The translations under genes and the position numbers were made by a program. A DNA stretch of 64,000 bases from Desulfobacterales bacterium (GTDB lineage: Bacteria; Desulfobacterota; Desulfobacteria; Desulfobacterales; SpSt-501). Under the pieces are notes generated by a model that was not told the DNA's origin, searched no databases, and was given only the letters and a program-made list of their open reading frames with translations. The DNA is taken from contig JAUQXK010000124.1 of NCBI GenBank assembly GCA_030834695.1, forward strand, positions 1-64,000, in the 5' to 3' direction. Below, piece by piece: positions 52,524 through 62,639 of the stretch; position 1 is the stretch's first letter, and every line of letters begins with the position of its first letter.

Positions 52524-52675
52524 ACCGCGCATCGGATTTTCATACATATTTTACAAATTTGTTATTATATTGATTTTTTTATTAACAATTTTGTTATTTA
52601 ACCCGCCATCCGCTCCGAACGCAACTACGCCCTTAATCAACCGAATTAACTACCATTCCGCAGCGAACGCACGCC

Positions 52676-52691
52676 TGGCACATGCTTTGCT
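52676..52691 (+). promoter_or_regulatory. sigma-54 promoter for glnD-amt-glnB-glnA
   Basis: TGGCAC, five bases, TTGCT: a perfect match to the -24/-12 consensus TGGCAC-N5-TTGCW. The start of transcription would be near 52703, 28 bases before the glnD ATG. About 150 bases of AT-rich sequence lie upstream, suited to an activator and DNA bending, but I could not point to a clear NtrC dyad. Confidence 0.78.
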
Positions 52692-52730
52692 GATCTGACC
52701 AGAGAACGCCGAACCCAACGGGAAATTGAA

Positions 52731-55337
52731 ATGCGCAGCGTCCATGCCACCGCCTCGACCCAGCTGCAGGAAAAAGTGATCGGACTGACCGAGCGATTTC
52801 TTCGCCGGAAACAGCCCGACTTCATGAAGCAGCATTCGCGCGCCCTGGACGATTACTTTGAGCAGGCGTTTGAACGCAGCATGATCGGCCCTCGGATGGA
52901 AATCAACAAAAACCCTTACGCCATCATCGCATTGGGCGGCTACGGCCGGGAGGAGCAAAGCCTCCATTCGGACGTGGACCTGTTGTTTCTGTTCAGCCGG
53001 CGCATCCCGACCGAGGCTGAAAACCTGATCCGCGAAATGATCTATCCGCTCTGGGACATCGGCATGGACGTCGGCTACGCCACGCGCTCGCTCAAAGAAT
53101 GCCTGACGCTGGCGGCCAAGGACCTCAATGTCCTGACGCCGATCCTGGATGCACGCTTCATCTGCGGCATGTCGATGCTCTACTCCGAACTGATGTTCCG
53201 GCTCCGGGAGAAGGTCATCCGCAAGAATTCGGAGCGGATGCTGCGGGAGATCGTGGCCTATACGCGTTCCCGCCACACCCAATACGGGGATTCGGCGCAC
53301 CTGCTGGAACCCAATCTCAAAGAGGGCCAGGGCGGGCTGCGCGATTACCACAGCATGCTCTGGATGGCCAAACTCAACGTCGATTTGAGACAACCCCGCG
53401 ACTTGGAGTATTTCGGCCTGCTGTCCCACGCCGAATTCCAGAACCTGTGGGATGCCCTGGGGTTCGTCTGGGAGGTGCGCAATCACCTGCACCACATCAG
53501 CCGCCGCAAATGCGACCAGCTGCATTTCGAGTCCCAAATCAGCATCGCCGACCGTTTCAAGTTCAAGCCGGAGGCCGGCCAGCAGCCGGTGGAGCGCTTT
53601 CTCGGCGATCTCCACCGCCGGATGGAGTCGGTCAAACAACAGCACCTCATGCTCTTGCATGAGCTGGGCGTGGATAAAAAGGGAGGCCGGCGGGTGGCGC
53701 CCAAAATTCCGGTAGAGGGAATCGAGGCCCTCTCAAGCGGCATGTTGAATTTCACGAGCCCCGAGGCGATCCTGAAGCGCCCCGAGCTGCTGATCCGGAT
53801 CTTCGAAGAAAGCACCCGGCTGAGGGCGCCCCTCGGCGGCGAGGCCAAACGGCTGGTGAAGGAGTTCGTGTATCTCATCGACCCGGGCTATCGCTCCGCA
53901 CCGGAAATCGTCCGGACCTTCGAACGCATCCTGATATCCGCCGAAACCGGCGGACTGCTGGACGACCTGCTGTCCACCGGCTTTCTGGAGGCTTTCATCC
54001 CGGAGTTCCGGGGGATCTCCAACCGCATTCAATACGACGAGTACCACCTTTACCCGGTCGACAAGCACCTGCTGCGCACCGTTCACATTCTTCAGCAGCT
54101 GGCCGGGGAAGACCGGGCCGGCGAGCCGCTGTTCGCCCGTCTCCACCGTGAGCTCAAAAACAAAGTATTGCTGCTGTGGGCTGCGCTGCTGCACGACATC
54201 GGCAAGGGTGCCCCCACGGCCGACCACTCTGAAAGCGGCGCCGATATGGTCCGTCGCATCCTCGCCGAAAAAGGCCTGACACCGGAGGAGGTTGCCACGG
54301 TGGTATTCCTCGTCCGCGAACACCTGTATCTGATCAAAACGGCCACCCGCCGGGACATCCACGACGAGGAAACCGCCATCGCCTGCGCCCGGCGCATCAA
54401 GGATGCGGAACGCCTGAAGATGCTTTATCTGCTCACGGTGGCCGATTCCATGGCGACCGGCCCGGCCGCCTGGAACGATTGGACCTCGCACCTGTTGCGC
54501 GAGTTTTTCCTGAAAGTCTTGAACATCCTCGAAAAGGGAGAACTGGCCAGCGATAAAGCCACCGCCGCCATCGAAAGCAAGCGCAAAGCGCTCCAGGCCG
54601 CCGCCGCTTCCGAGGAGGCGCGGCAGCGGATCGAGACCCTGTTCCCGGCCCTCAGCCCCCGCTACCTGCTCGCCACGCCGGCCGAGCATATCGCGGGCCA
54701 CATCGAGTTGTTTCACCGGCTGCAAAAAACCGATTTCGTCTGGGACATCCAGCCGTCCTCGAAGGGCGCCACCCGCAAGGTGACCATCTGCGCCCAGGAC
54801 CGGCCCGGGCTGGTGGCCAGCATGGCCGGGGTGTTCACCTTGAACAACATCGACATCCTCGACGTCCAGGTGTTCACCTGGCGCAACCGCACGGCCTTGG
54901 ATGTCTTCGAGGTGACCCCGCCGCCGGATACGATTTTTGAAGCGGAAAAATGGCGCCGCGCCGAGGAAAACCTCCATGCCGTCTTGGCGGGAACCCTCGA
55001 CCTCGCCGCTGCTCTTCAGCCGCGCCTGGACGCTGCCCGCGGGGTCAAACCCCGCACCGCAAAACGCCCGCACCGCGTGCGGGTCGACAACACCAGCTCC
55101 AGCTTCTTCACCATCATCGAAGTCTTTACGTACGACTTTCCCGGACTGCTCTACAGCGTCTCCGACGTTCTGTTCCGCTGCGAGCTCGACATCTGGGTGG
55201 CCAAGATCGCCACCAAGGTGGATCAGGTCGTCGACGTTTTTTATGTCCGAGATCTGAGCGGCCAGAAAGTGGACGATCCCGGCCGGGTGTCCGCGATCAA
55301 GGAAGCGCTGCTGCAGCGGCTGCCGCAATTGGATTAG
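52731..55337 (+). CDS. glnD: bifunctional PII uridylyltransferase/uridylyl-removing enzyme
   Basis: An 868-residue nitrogen sensor that adds UMP to PII when glutamine is low and removes it when glutamine is high. Domains in order: nucleotidyltransferase with GGYGREEQSLHSDVDLLFLF (about residues 69-88), the GlnD linker, an HD domain with LLHDIGKGAPTADHS (about 484-498), and two C-terminal ACT domains opening with ICAQDRPGLVASMAGVF and VFTYDFPGLLYSVSDVL, which bind glutamine. It begins an apparent operon with amt, glnB and glnA, 40 bases after a sigma-54 promoter. Confidence 0.95.
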   Translation: MRSVHATASTQLQEKVIGLTERFLRRKQPDFMKQHSRALDDYFEQAFERSMIGPRMEINKNPYAIIALGGYGREEQSLHSDVDLLFLFSRRIPTEAENLIREMIYPLWDIGMDVGYATRSLKECLTLAAKDLNVLTPILDARFICGMSMLYSELMFRLREKVIRKNSERMLREIVAYTRSRHTQYGDSAHLLEPNLKEGQGGLRDYHSMLWMAKLNVDLRQPRDLEYFGLLSHAEFQNLWDALGFVWEVRNHLHHISRRKCDQLHFESQISIADRFKFKPEAGQQPVERFLGDLHRRMESVKQQHLMLLHELGVDKKGGRRVAPKIPVEGIEALSSGMLNFTSPEAILKRPELLIRIFEESTRLRAPLGGEAKRLVKEFVYLIDPGYRSAPEIVRTFERILISAETGGLLDDLLSTGFLEAFIPEFRGISNRIQYDEYHLYPVDKHLLRTVHILQQLAGEDRAGEPLFARLHRELKNKVLLLWAALLHDIGKGAPTADHSESGADMVRRILAEKGLTPEEVATVVFLVREHLYLIKTATRRDIHDEETAIACARRIKDAERLKMLYLLTVADSMATGPAAWNDWTSHLLREFFLKVLNILEKGELASDKATAAIESKRKALQAAAASEEARQRIETLFPALSPRYLLATPAEHIAGHIELFHRLQKTDFVWDIQPSSKGATRKVTICAQDRPGLVASMAGVFTLNNIDILDVQVFTWRNRTALDVFEVTPPPDTIFEAEKWRRAEENLHAVLAGTLDLAAALQPRLDAARGVKPRTAKRPHRVRVDNTSSSFFTIIEVFTYDFPGLLYSVSDVLFRCELDIWVAKIATKVDQVVDVFYVRDLSGQKVDDPGRVSAIKEALLQRLPQLD

Positions 55338-55371
55338 GATTTAACTCCCAAGAAAGGTAGGGAATGGAACC

Positions 55372-56682
55372 ATGATAAAACGTTGGTGGGTTGGTTGTTT
55401 GTTTGGAATGACGGGGATCGGATGCATGCTGGCAGCACCCTCCGCCTGGGCGGCGGATGCCGCGCTGAACTCCGGGGACACGGCCTGGATGATCGTGTCC
55501 ACGGCCCTGGTGATGATGATGACCCCCGCCGGATTGGCCCTTTTCTACGGCGGCATGTCGCGCTACAAGAATTTGCTGAACACCCTGGCCATGACCTTCG
55601 TTGCATACTGCCTGGCCAGCGTCGTCTGGGTGATGTGGGGTTACAGCCTGGCGTTCGGACCGGACAAGGGCGGGATCATCGGAGGGCTGGACTTTTTCTT
55701 TTTCGCGGGGATCACCCCCGCCAGCCTGGAAGGCACCATCCCCACCAACGTATTTGCACTTTTCCAGATGACCTTTGCGTGCATCACCGTGGCGCTGGTG
55801 CTCGGCTCCATCGTCGACCGCATGAAATTTTCAGCCTGGGTGATCTTCACCGTGCTGTGGGTGACATTCGTCTATTGCCCCATCGCTCACTGGGTGTGGG
55901 GCAAAGGCTGGATGGCCTCCATGGGAGCGCTTGACTTCGCCGGCGGAACCGTGGTCCACATCAACGCGGGCGTCGCTGGGCTGGTGCTGGCGCTGGTGCT
56001 CGGCAAGCGCATCGGGTTCGGCAAGGAGGCCATGTTCCCCTCCAGCATCGCCCTGACGGCGCTGGGCGCCGCGCTGCTTTGGTTCGGCTGGTTCGGATTC
56101 AATGCCGGCAGCGCGCTGGTGGCGGACGGCCTGGCCGGCTCGGCCTTCCTGGTGACGAACACCTCGGCGGCGGCGGCCGCGTTGGCATGGATGTTTACCG
56201 AGTGGCGGATCAACAAGAAGCCGACCGTGCTCGGCATCGCTTCGGGCGTAGTGGCGGGGCTGGTTGCGATTACGCCGGCCGCCGGCTTTGTCGGCCTGGG
56301 GTCGTCGATTCTCATCGGCATCGCCGCGGGGGTGCTGGGTTTTTTTTCGGTGGCCCGGTTGAAGCTCAAACTCGGATATGACGACTCGCTCGACGCCTTC
56401 GGCGTCCACGGCATGTGCGGGACCCTCGGGGCGCTCGCAACGGGGCTTTTCGCCGATCCGGCCGTCAATGCCGCCGGCACCGGACTTTTCTTCGGCAACC
56501 CCATGCAGATCGTGATTCAACTGGTTTCCATCCTGGCCACCGCCGTGTTTACGGCGGTCGCGACGCTGGTTTTGATCTATCTGACCAAGGCCTTGACCGG
56601 CGGCCTGCGGGTGGAAGAGGAAAATGAAAGGATCGGACTGGACAGCGCCGTTCACGGCGAGCGGGCCTTCGAAATCGAATAA
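55372..56682 (+). CDS. amt: ammonium transporter
   Basis: A 436-residue Amt/Rh channel with a cleavable N-terminal signal (about 22 residues, ending AWA) and eleven predicted membrane helices; it forms trimers in the inner membrane and admits ammonium when it is scarce. Conserved segments include DTAWMIVSTALVMMMTPAGL, FYGGMSRYKN, the pore His pair in FAGGTVVHINAG and DDSLDAFGVHGMCGT. The cytosolic C-terminal tail (TGGLRVEEENERIGLD) contains the region that PII proteins contact. glnB follows after 33 bases, the classic amt-glnK pairing. Confidence 0.96.
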   Translation: MIKRWWVGCLFGMTGIGCMLAAPSAWAADAALNSGDTAWMIVSTALVMMMTPAGLALFYGGMSRYKNLLNTLAMTFVAYCLASVVWVMWGYSLAFGPDKGGIIGGLDFFFFAGITPASLEGTIPTNVFALFQMTFACITVALVLGSIVDRMKFSAWVIFTVLWVTFVYCPIAHWVWGKGWMASMGALDFAGGTVVHINAGVAGLVLALVLGKRIGFGKEAMFPSSIALTALGAALLWFGWFGFNAGSALVADGLAGSAFLVTNTSAAAAALAWMFTEWRINKKPTVLGIASGVVAGLVAITPAAGFVGLGSSILIGIAAGVLGFFSVARLKLKLGYDDSLDAFGVHGMCGTLGALATGLFADPAVNAAGTGLFFGNPMQIVIQLVSILATAVFTAVATLVLIYLTKALTGGLRVEEENERIGLDSAVHGERAFEIE

Positions 56683-56697
56683 ACCGGGCGGAAATAA

Positions 56698-57057
<360 letters not shown>

Positions 57058-57118
57058 AAAGAAAGATTTAGAAGCTCAAAATAAATACCATCACCCAATC
57101 CCAGAAGGAGGAATTGCA

Positions 57119-58531
57119 ATGAAACCCAAAGACGTATTGGCTTTTGCAAAGGAAAACGGCGCCAAGATGCTGGACCTGCGGTTTATGGATTTTCCCGGTC
57201 TGTGGCAGCATTTTTCGGTGCCGATCGGCCAGTTGGACGAAGGCAGCTTCGAGGACGGCTTCGGCTTCGACGGCTCCAGCATCCGGGGCTGGCAGCCCAT
57301 CAATGCGAGCGACATGCTGGTCATCCCCGACCCGGCTACGGCCAGGATGGACCCCTTCACTCAGGCTCCCACCATGGTGATGATCTGCGACATCGCCGAC
57401 CCGCTGACGCGCGCGCCCTACTCCCGCGATCCCCGCAACATCGCCAAGAAGGCCGAAGCGTATCTTAAAAGCACCGGCATCGGCGACACGGCGTTCATGG
57501 GACCCGAAGCTGAGTTTTTCATTTTCGACGACATTCGCTACGAGTCCAACAGCTACGGTGCGTTTTACGAAATCGACTCCGTCGAGGGCACCTGGAACAC
57601 CGGCCGCGACGAAGCCCCGAACTTGGGCTACAAACCCAGGCCCAAGGAAGGCTACTTTCCGGTCCCGCCGACGGACAAATTCCAGGACCTGCGCAGCGAA
57701 ATGGTGCTCACGTTAGAGCAGCTCGGCATCGAGATCGAAGCGCAGCACCATGAAGTCGCGACCGCCGGCCAGGCCGAGATCGACATGAAATTCAGGCCGC
57801 TCGTGCAGATGGCCGACCAGTTGATGTGGTTCAAATACGTCCTTAAAAATGTCGCCGTCCGCAACAACCACACCGTGACCTTCATGCCCAAGCCGCTCTT
57901 CGGCGACAACGGTTCGGGCATGCACACCCATGTGAGCATCTGGAAGGGCGGCAAGCCGCTGTTTGCCGGCGACAAATATGCCGGCGTCTCCCAGATGGCC
58001 CTCTATGCCATCGGCGGCATTTTAAAGCACTGCAAGGCGCTCTGCGCGATCACCAACCCGACCACCAACTCCTACAAACGGCTGGTGCCGGGCTACGAAG
58101 CGCCGGTCAATCTGGCCTACTCGAGCCGCAACCGCAGCGCCGCCATCCGGATCCCGATGTACTCGACCTCGCCGAAGTCCAAGCGCATCGAGTTCCGCAC
58201 CCCGGACCCTTCCTGCAACGGTTATCTGGCCTTCTCCGCCATCCTGATGGCGGTCATCGACGGCATCCAGAACAAGATCGACCCGGGCGATCCGCTCGAC
58301 AAGAACATCTACGACCTGCCGCCCGAGGAACTGGCCAAAGTGCCCTCGGCGCCGGGTTCGCTGGACGAGGCTTTGAAATGCCTGAAGGAGGACCACGAAT
58401 TCCTGACGAAGGGCGATGTTTTCACCCAGGACGTGTTCGACATGTGGATCGAATACAAGACGACGGCCGAGGTGGACGCGGTGCGACTGCGACCGCATCC
58501 GCATGAATTCTTCCTGTACTTCGACATTTAA
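57119..58531 (+). CDS. glnA: glutamine synthetase type I
   Basis: A 470-residue dodecamer subunit that makes glutamine from glutamate, ammonia and ATP. Signatures in order: [11 protein letters not shown] (signature 1), [25 protein letters not shown], the ATP site [16 protein letters not shown], and the adenylylation site NIYDLPPEE with its target Tyr. That site marks the GSI-beta type controlled by GlnE, whose gene lies 4.6 kb upstream. AAGGAGG lies 8 bases before the ATG at 57119. The gene is followed by an inverted repeat and a terminator. Confidence 0.97.
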   Translation: MKPKDVLAFAKENGAKMLDLRFMDFPGLWQHFSVPIGQLDEGSFEDGFGFDGSSIRGWQPINASDMLVIPDPATARMDPFTQAPTMVMICDIADPLTRAPYSRDPRNIAKKAEAYLKSTGIGDTAFMGPEAEFFIFDDIRYESNSYGAFYEIDSVEGTWNTGRDEAPNLGYKPRPKEGYFPVPPTDKFQDLRSEMVLTLEQLGIEIEAQHHEVATAGQAEIDMKFRPLVQMADQLMWFKYVLKNVAVRNNHTVTFMPKPLFGDNGSGMHTHVSIWKGGKPLFAGDKYAGVSQMALYAIGGILKHCKALCAITNPTTNSYKRLVPGYEAPVNLAYSSRNRSAAIRIPMYSTSPKSKRIEFRTPDPSCNGYLAFSAILMAVIDGIQNKIDPGDPLDKNIYDLPPEELAKVPSAPGSLDEALKCLKEDHEFLTKGDVFTQDVFDMWIEYKTTAEVDAVRLRPHPHEFFLYFDI

Positions 58532-58550
58532 ACAGGGTGCTGCAGAACAA

Positions 58551-58656
58551 GCCTCGGGCCGTCAGCCAAGGCGCGTAACGATTTGGAAAGCGCAGCCTAT
58601 CGGCTGATCGGTGAGCATTTACAAGAGTCACGCAACGCCGGATCACGGCCCGAGGC
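58551..58656. other. inverted repeat downstream of glnA
   Basis: Perfect 12-bp arms GCCTCGGGCCGT (58551-58562) and ACGGCCCGAGGC (58645-58656) enclose 82 bases with a smaller potential stem (CAGCC and CGGCTG). It lies in the glnA 3' region before the terminator and may fold as a closed multi-branch RNA. It could also be a repeat element. Confidence 0.5.
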
Positions 58657-58715
58657 GCCGTTATCCGGCAGCCTGACAAGTTCCGCCCGGGGAACCTTCG
58701 GGTTCCCCGCCCCCG

Positions 58716-58757
58716 ACGGGCCTGCGCTTCTCCCCCTCCGGAGCGCAGGCCCGTTTT
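58716..58757 (+). terminator. terminator of the glnD-amt-glnB-glnA transcript
   Basis: A 13-bp perfect stem ACGGGCCTGCGCT/AGCGCAGGCCCGT with a 13-base loop followed by TTT and a pyrimidine run. It lies about 185 bases after the glnA stop. Confidence 0.75.
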
Positions 58758-59252
58758 CCTTTTCTGCGATTGGCCCGACCTCATGTGGACGCGATGACGG
58801 TTGTACCCCGCGAATTTGGAACGAACCGGCGATTTTCTGTCCAGACATTTTTGTTCTGCTAAACCCAACCCGCTTCCGCTCGGGTTAAGGTTCGATTTAG
58901 GCACGCTAACCTAAAACATAAAGTTGTCTTCGAATATTTTTTTGCGATGCCTTCAACCTGAGCAGTTAGCGATAGACTAAAAATGACGCCACGTTATGTT
59001 TATTCCGCGATTTCCCGAGTTAGAAATTATACCATTCGCCAAATTCTGACGGGAAGGCCAAAAGAGAGCGAACTCATTCGATCGGCAGCATGGCAGATTG
59101 CCAAGTGCGACCGAATGCATTATTAAACATCATAGTCGAAATACCCCTGCTTTTTTCGTTGCCGCGCCACCCAGCACCTAATTGCCACTTCCGTGGCGAA
59201 ACTTTCCATCGCTCACGCGCGTCTGAACAACACCCTGGCAAGAGGCAACTGC
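58758..59252. other. intergenic region before the trehalose genes
   Basis: About 500 bases with no gene found. It is more AT-rich than its surroundings between 58880 and 59040, with a small inverted repeat TTTAGG/CCTAAA near 58897-58916. A possible promoter for the trehalose genes lies at 59098-59126. Confidence 0.45.
59098..59126 (+). promoter_or_regulatory. possible sigma-70 promoter for the trehalose genes
   Basis: TTGCCA, a 17-base spacer and TATTAA. The -10 box is a partial match. The leader to the ATG at 59253 would be about 120 bases. Confidence 0.35.
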
Positions 59253-62200
59253 ATGGTAGCATTAGCGGGCACAGTCATCGGCACAAACCGAAACTCGCTC
59301 TGGTACAAGGATGCCGTCATTTACCAGCTGCATGTCAAAAGCTTCTACGATAGCGACGGAAACGGTATCGGCGACTTCAACGGGCTCAGCCAGAAGCTCG
59401 ACTACCTCCAGGACCTGGGAGTGTCTGTTCTCTGGTTGATGCCGTTTTGCCGTTCCCCGCTGCGCGACGACGGCTACGACATATCGGATTACCGGGCAAT
59501 TCACCCGGCCTACGGCACTCTCAAGGACTTCAAGACATTTCTGAAACGGGCCCACCAGCGCGGTCTGCGGGTCATCACTGAACTGGTTCTCAACCACACC
59601 TCTGATCAGCACCCGTGGTTCCAGCGCGCACGCCGCTCCAAGCCAGGAAGCCCCTGGCGGGATTGGTATGTCTGGAGCGACACGGTGCAACGTTTCGCCG
59701 ACGCGCGCGTAATCTTCCAGGATTTTGAAACCTCCAACTGGACTTGGGACCCGGTCGCCGGGGCCTATTTCTGGCACCGCTTTTATTCCCATCAACCGGA
59801 TTTGAACTACGACAACCCGAAAGTTCGCAAGGCCATCCACGATATCGTCGACTTCTGGTTGGGGCTGGGGGTTGACGGACTGCGCCTGGACGCCATCCCG
59901 TACCTGTTTGAACGGGAGGGAACCAACTGTGAGAACCTTCCGGAAACGCACCAATTTCTGAAGGAGCTCAGAGCGCATGTGGACGCCAAATATCAGGACC
60001 GCATACTGTTGGGGGAAGCCAACCAATGGCCGGAGGACGCGGTGGCCTATTTCGGCCAGGGCGACGAGTGCCACATGGCATTTCATTTTCCGCTGATGCC
60101 CAGGCTTTTCATGGCCGTCCACATGGAAGACAGCCTCCCTATTCGGGACGTCCTTCAACAGACCCCCGCCCTGCCGGAAACCTGCCAATGGGCCATCTTT
60201 TTGCGCAACCACGACGAGCTGACCTTGGAAATGGTTACGGATGAGGAGCGCGACTACATGTACCGCATTTACGCCCAGGACCCGCGCATGCGGATCAACT
60301 TGGGAATCCGCCGCAGGCTTTTCCCTCTGCTCGGAAATCACCGGCGACGGACGGAGTTGGTCAACGCCTTGCTCTTCTCGCTTCCGGGGACGCCGATCAT
60401 TTATTACGGCGACGAAATCGGCATGGGGGACAACGTCTACCTCGGCGATCGAGACGGAGTCCGGACGCCGATGCAATGGAGCACCGACCGGAATTCGGGA
60501 TTCTCGCAGGCTAACCCCCAGAAACTGTTTCTGCCGGTAATCATCGCGCCCGAATATCATTGCGAGGTCATCAATGTCGAAGTCCAGGAAAACAATCCCC
60601 ACTCCGTCCTGTGGTGGATGCGACGGCTGATTTCCCTCCGTAACAAATTCAAAGCCTTTACCCGCGGCAGCATCGAGATCCTCAATCACGGCAATCCCCG
60701 CATCTTCGCCTTTGTGCGCCGGTTTCAAGACGAACGGCTGCTGGTTGTTGCCAACCTGTCGCGCTTCGTTCAGTATGCCGAGCTCGACCTGGCTGCCTAC
60801 CAGGGCATGGTACCCGTGGAACTTTTCGGCAAGGCGGCCTTCCCGGCTGTCCAGTCCACTCCGTATTTTCTGTCGATCGGGCCGCATAGCTTCTTCTGGT
60901 TCTACCTGACCCCGAGTCGTGCCACCGCGGAGACGGCCTCGACGACACAGGAGGCCGCTGCTCTGCCGGTGCTCGAGGCCGATCTGGATAGGCGGCATTC
61001 TTTTCCCGGCAAAGCGGACAGGCCCGGTCTGGGGGAGGCGCTTTTCGCCTTTGTTACCCGCAGCCCATGGATTGGCAGCCGCGTACGCCCCATTAAACGC
61101 ACGCGCGTCCTTGAGGTGTTTCCGCTGACCCAAGGATCGCGCCGATGGCACCTGGTATTGCTCAAAGCGGAGTACCTCACCGGCGATGATGAGCTCTACG
61201 CCCTTCCCCTCACATGCGCCGACGGCCCCGAAGCCGAGCGGTTGATGGCCGACCATCCATCCGCGGCCGTAGCCACTCTGAAATTCAAGGGGGGCCGTGC
61301 GCCGTGCCTGCTGGCCGATGCAATGGTTGACCCTGCCTTCGGCGAGCTGTTGTTACAGGCCTTTTTCCAAAGACGACACGTCTCGATGAAGCGTTCGCAT
61401 CTCCGCGCAACGATCACGCCGACCTTCCGCAGGCTTCTGCCCAAAGACGGGGTCTTGCCGTCCCCCAAGATTATGCCGGTTGAACAGCGCAACACCACTC
61501 TGCAATTCGGCGACCGGTTGGCGCTCAAGTTCATCCGACGACTATCCTTCGGGATCAGTCCAGACTTTGAAATTGGCCGCCTGCTGACCGAAAAAGGGTT
61601 CCCCCACTGTGCCCCTGTGGGGGGCGCGCTGGAGCTGCAAACCGATAACGGCGAGGTTATGACCATCGCCGTTTTGCAGGGGTACGTGACCCACCAGGGA
61701 GATGCGTGGACTTGCACGCTGGGCCATCTGCGGGAGTTTTTTGAAATTGTCCGATTACGGCGCAGCGGAGAGGCTCCGCCTGCTTTACCACCCGGTTCGC
61801 TCGCAGCGTTGATTGAAATATCTCCCCCGCCGGAGGCCCTCGAGCCGATCGGCGACTTTCTTGAGTTGGCGCGGCTGCTGGGCCGGCGGACGGCGGCGAT
61901 GCATGCCTGCCTGGCCTCGATCACGAACCGGCCGGAATTCAAACCGGAACCCTTCTCGAAACTCTACCAGCGCAGCCTCTATCAATCCATGCGCACACTG
62001 GCCGGCAGGTCCATTCCTCTTTTGCGTTGGCAAATCAACCGACTGCCTAAGGCCGAGCATGGGTTGGCGGCCGAGGTGCTGGAGCGGGAACCCGCGATTA
62101 ACGAGCGTTTCAAGGCGCTCCTCAACAGCAAGATCACCGTGTCTCGGATCCGTTGCCACGGTGACTACCATCTCAGGGAAGTCCTTTATACCGGCAGCGA

Positions 62201-62606
62201 TTTCGTCATCATCGGCTTCGAAGGCAACCCTGACCGCCCGGTTTCTGAACGCTGTATCAAGCGCAGCGCTTTATGGGATGTGGCAGGAATGCTGCGGTCC
62301 TTTCATTATGTGTCCCAGGCGGCCCTGATGGAGGAGGAAAATCGTGCCGGCGGCGCTGCCAATGCGGGCCGGATGCGCGGCTGGGCGGGGTTCTGGAACC
62401 GATGGGTAGGCGCCCAATTTTTGAAGAGCTACCTGCAGGAGATGTCCGACAGCCGGCTGGTGCCGGCCAGCCGCGAGGAACTCCAGCTGTTACTGGACAC
62501 GTTGCTTTTGGAGCGCGCCGTGGGCGAACTGGGTCATGAAATACAGCATCGTCCACAGTGGGCCAAGATCCCGTTATCCGCGATACGGCAACTGCTCACC
62601 GTGTAA
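59253..62606 (+). CDS. treS: trehalose synthase-maltokinase fusion with altered kinase metal site
   Basis: A 1117-residue fusion. The first 560 residues are a complete GH13 trehalose synthase that interconverts maltose and trehalose: VDGLRLDAIPYL (nucleophile Asp), LLGEANQWPED (acid Glu) and FLRNHDELTLE (third acid). The part from about residue 610 resembles maltokinase, which makes maltose 1-phosphate for GlgE. There the loop HGDYHLREVL keeps Asp971, but Glu976 stands where Gln/Asn is usual, and IIGFEGNP has Gly988 in place of the metal-binding Asp of the expected DFEG. The kinase half may therefore be inactive. I chose the ATG at 59253 (AAGAGG upstream) over a GTG at 59193. treZ follows after 33 bases. 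Confidence 0.88.
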   Translation: MVALAGTVIGTNRNSLWYKDAVIYQLHVKSFYDSDGNGIGDFNGLSQKLDYLQDLGVSVLWLMPFCRSPLRDDGYDISDYRAIHPAYGTLKDFKTFLKRAHQRGLRVITELVLNHTSDQHPWFQRARRSKPGSPWRDWYVWSDTVQRFADARVIFQDFETSNWTWDPVAGAYFWHRFYSHQPDLNYDNPKVRKAIHDIVDFWLGLGVDGLRLDAIPYLFEREGTNCENLPETHQFLKELRAHVDAKYQDRILLGEANQWPEDAVAYFGQGDECHMAFHFPLMPRLFMAVHMEDSLPIRDVLQQTPALPETCQWAIFLRNHDELTLEMVTDEERDYMYRIYAQDPRMRINLGIRRRLFPLLGNHRRRTELVNALLFSLPGTPIIYYGDEIGMGDNVYLGDRDGVRTPMQWSTDRNSGFSQANPQKLFLPVIIAPEYHCEVINVEVQENNPHSVLWWMRRLISLRNKFKAFTRGSIEILNHGNPRIFAFVRRFQDERLLVVANLSRFVQYAELDLAAYQGMVPVELFGKAAFPAVQSTPYFLSIGPHSFFWFYLTPSRATAETASTTQEAAALPVLEADLDRRHSFPGKADRPGLGEALFAFVTRSPWIGSRVRPIKRTRVLEVFPLTQGSRRWHLVLLKAEYLTGDDELYALPLTCADGPEAERLMADHPSAAVATLKFKGGRAPCLLADAMVDPAFGELLLQAFFQRRHVSMKRSHLRATITPTFRRLLPKDGVLPSPKIMPVEQRNTTLQFGDRLALKFIRRLSFGISPDFEIGRLLTEKGFPHCAPVGGALELQTDNGEVMTIAVLQGYVTHQGDAWTCTLGHLREFFEIVRLRRSGEAPPALPPGSLAALIEISPPPEALEPIGDFLELARLLGRRTAAMHACLASITNRPEFKPEPFSKLYQRSLYQSMRTLAGRSIPLLRWQINRLPKAEHGLAAEVLEREPAINERFKALLNSKITVSRIRCHGDYHLREVLYTGSDFVIIGFEGNPDRPVSERCIKRSALWDVAGMLRSFHYVSQAALMEEENRAGGAANAGRMRGWAGFWNRWVGAQFLKSYLQEMSDSRLVPASREELQLLLDTLLLERAVGELGHEIQHRPQWAKIPLSAIRQLLTV

Positions 62607-62639
62607 TGTGAAACGCACCGCGGGGAAAAGTGAAAAACC

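Noticed and set aside
52524-52675. NtrC or IHF binding sites upstream of glnD
   Set aside because: The AT-rich stretch is suggestive, and AATCAACCGAATTA partly resembles an IHF site, but no dyad close to the NtrC consensus could be pointed out, so no site is called.
53733-55328. 531-codon minus-strand frame opposite glnD
   Set aside because: Antisense to conserved HD and ACT domains; composition typical of a GC-rich shadow.
59262-61256. 664-codon minus-strand frame opposite treS
   Set aside because: A shadow of the trehalose synthase coding strand; no motif and no ribosome binding site.
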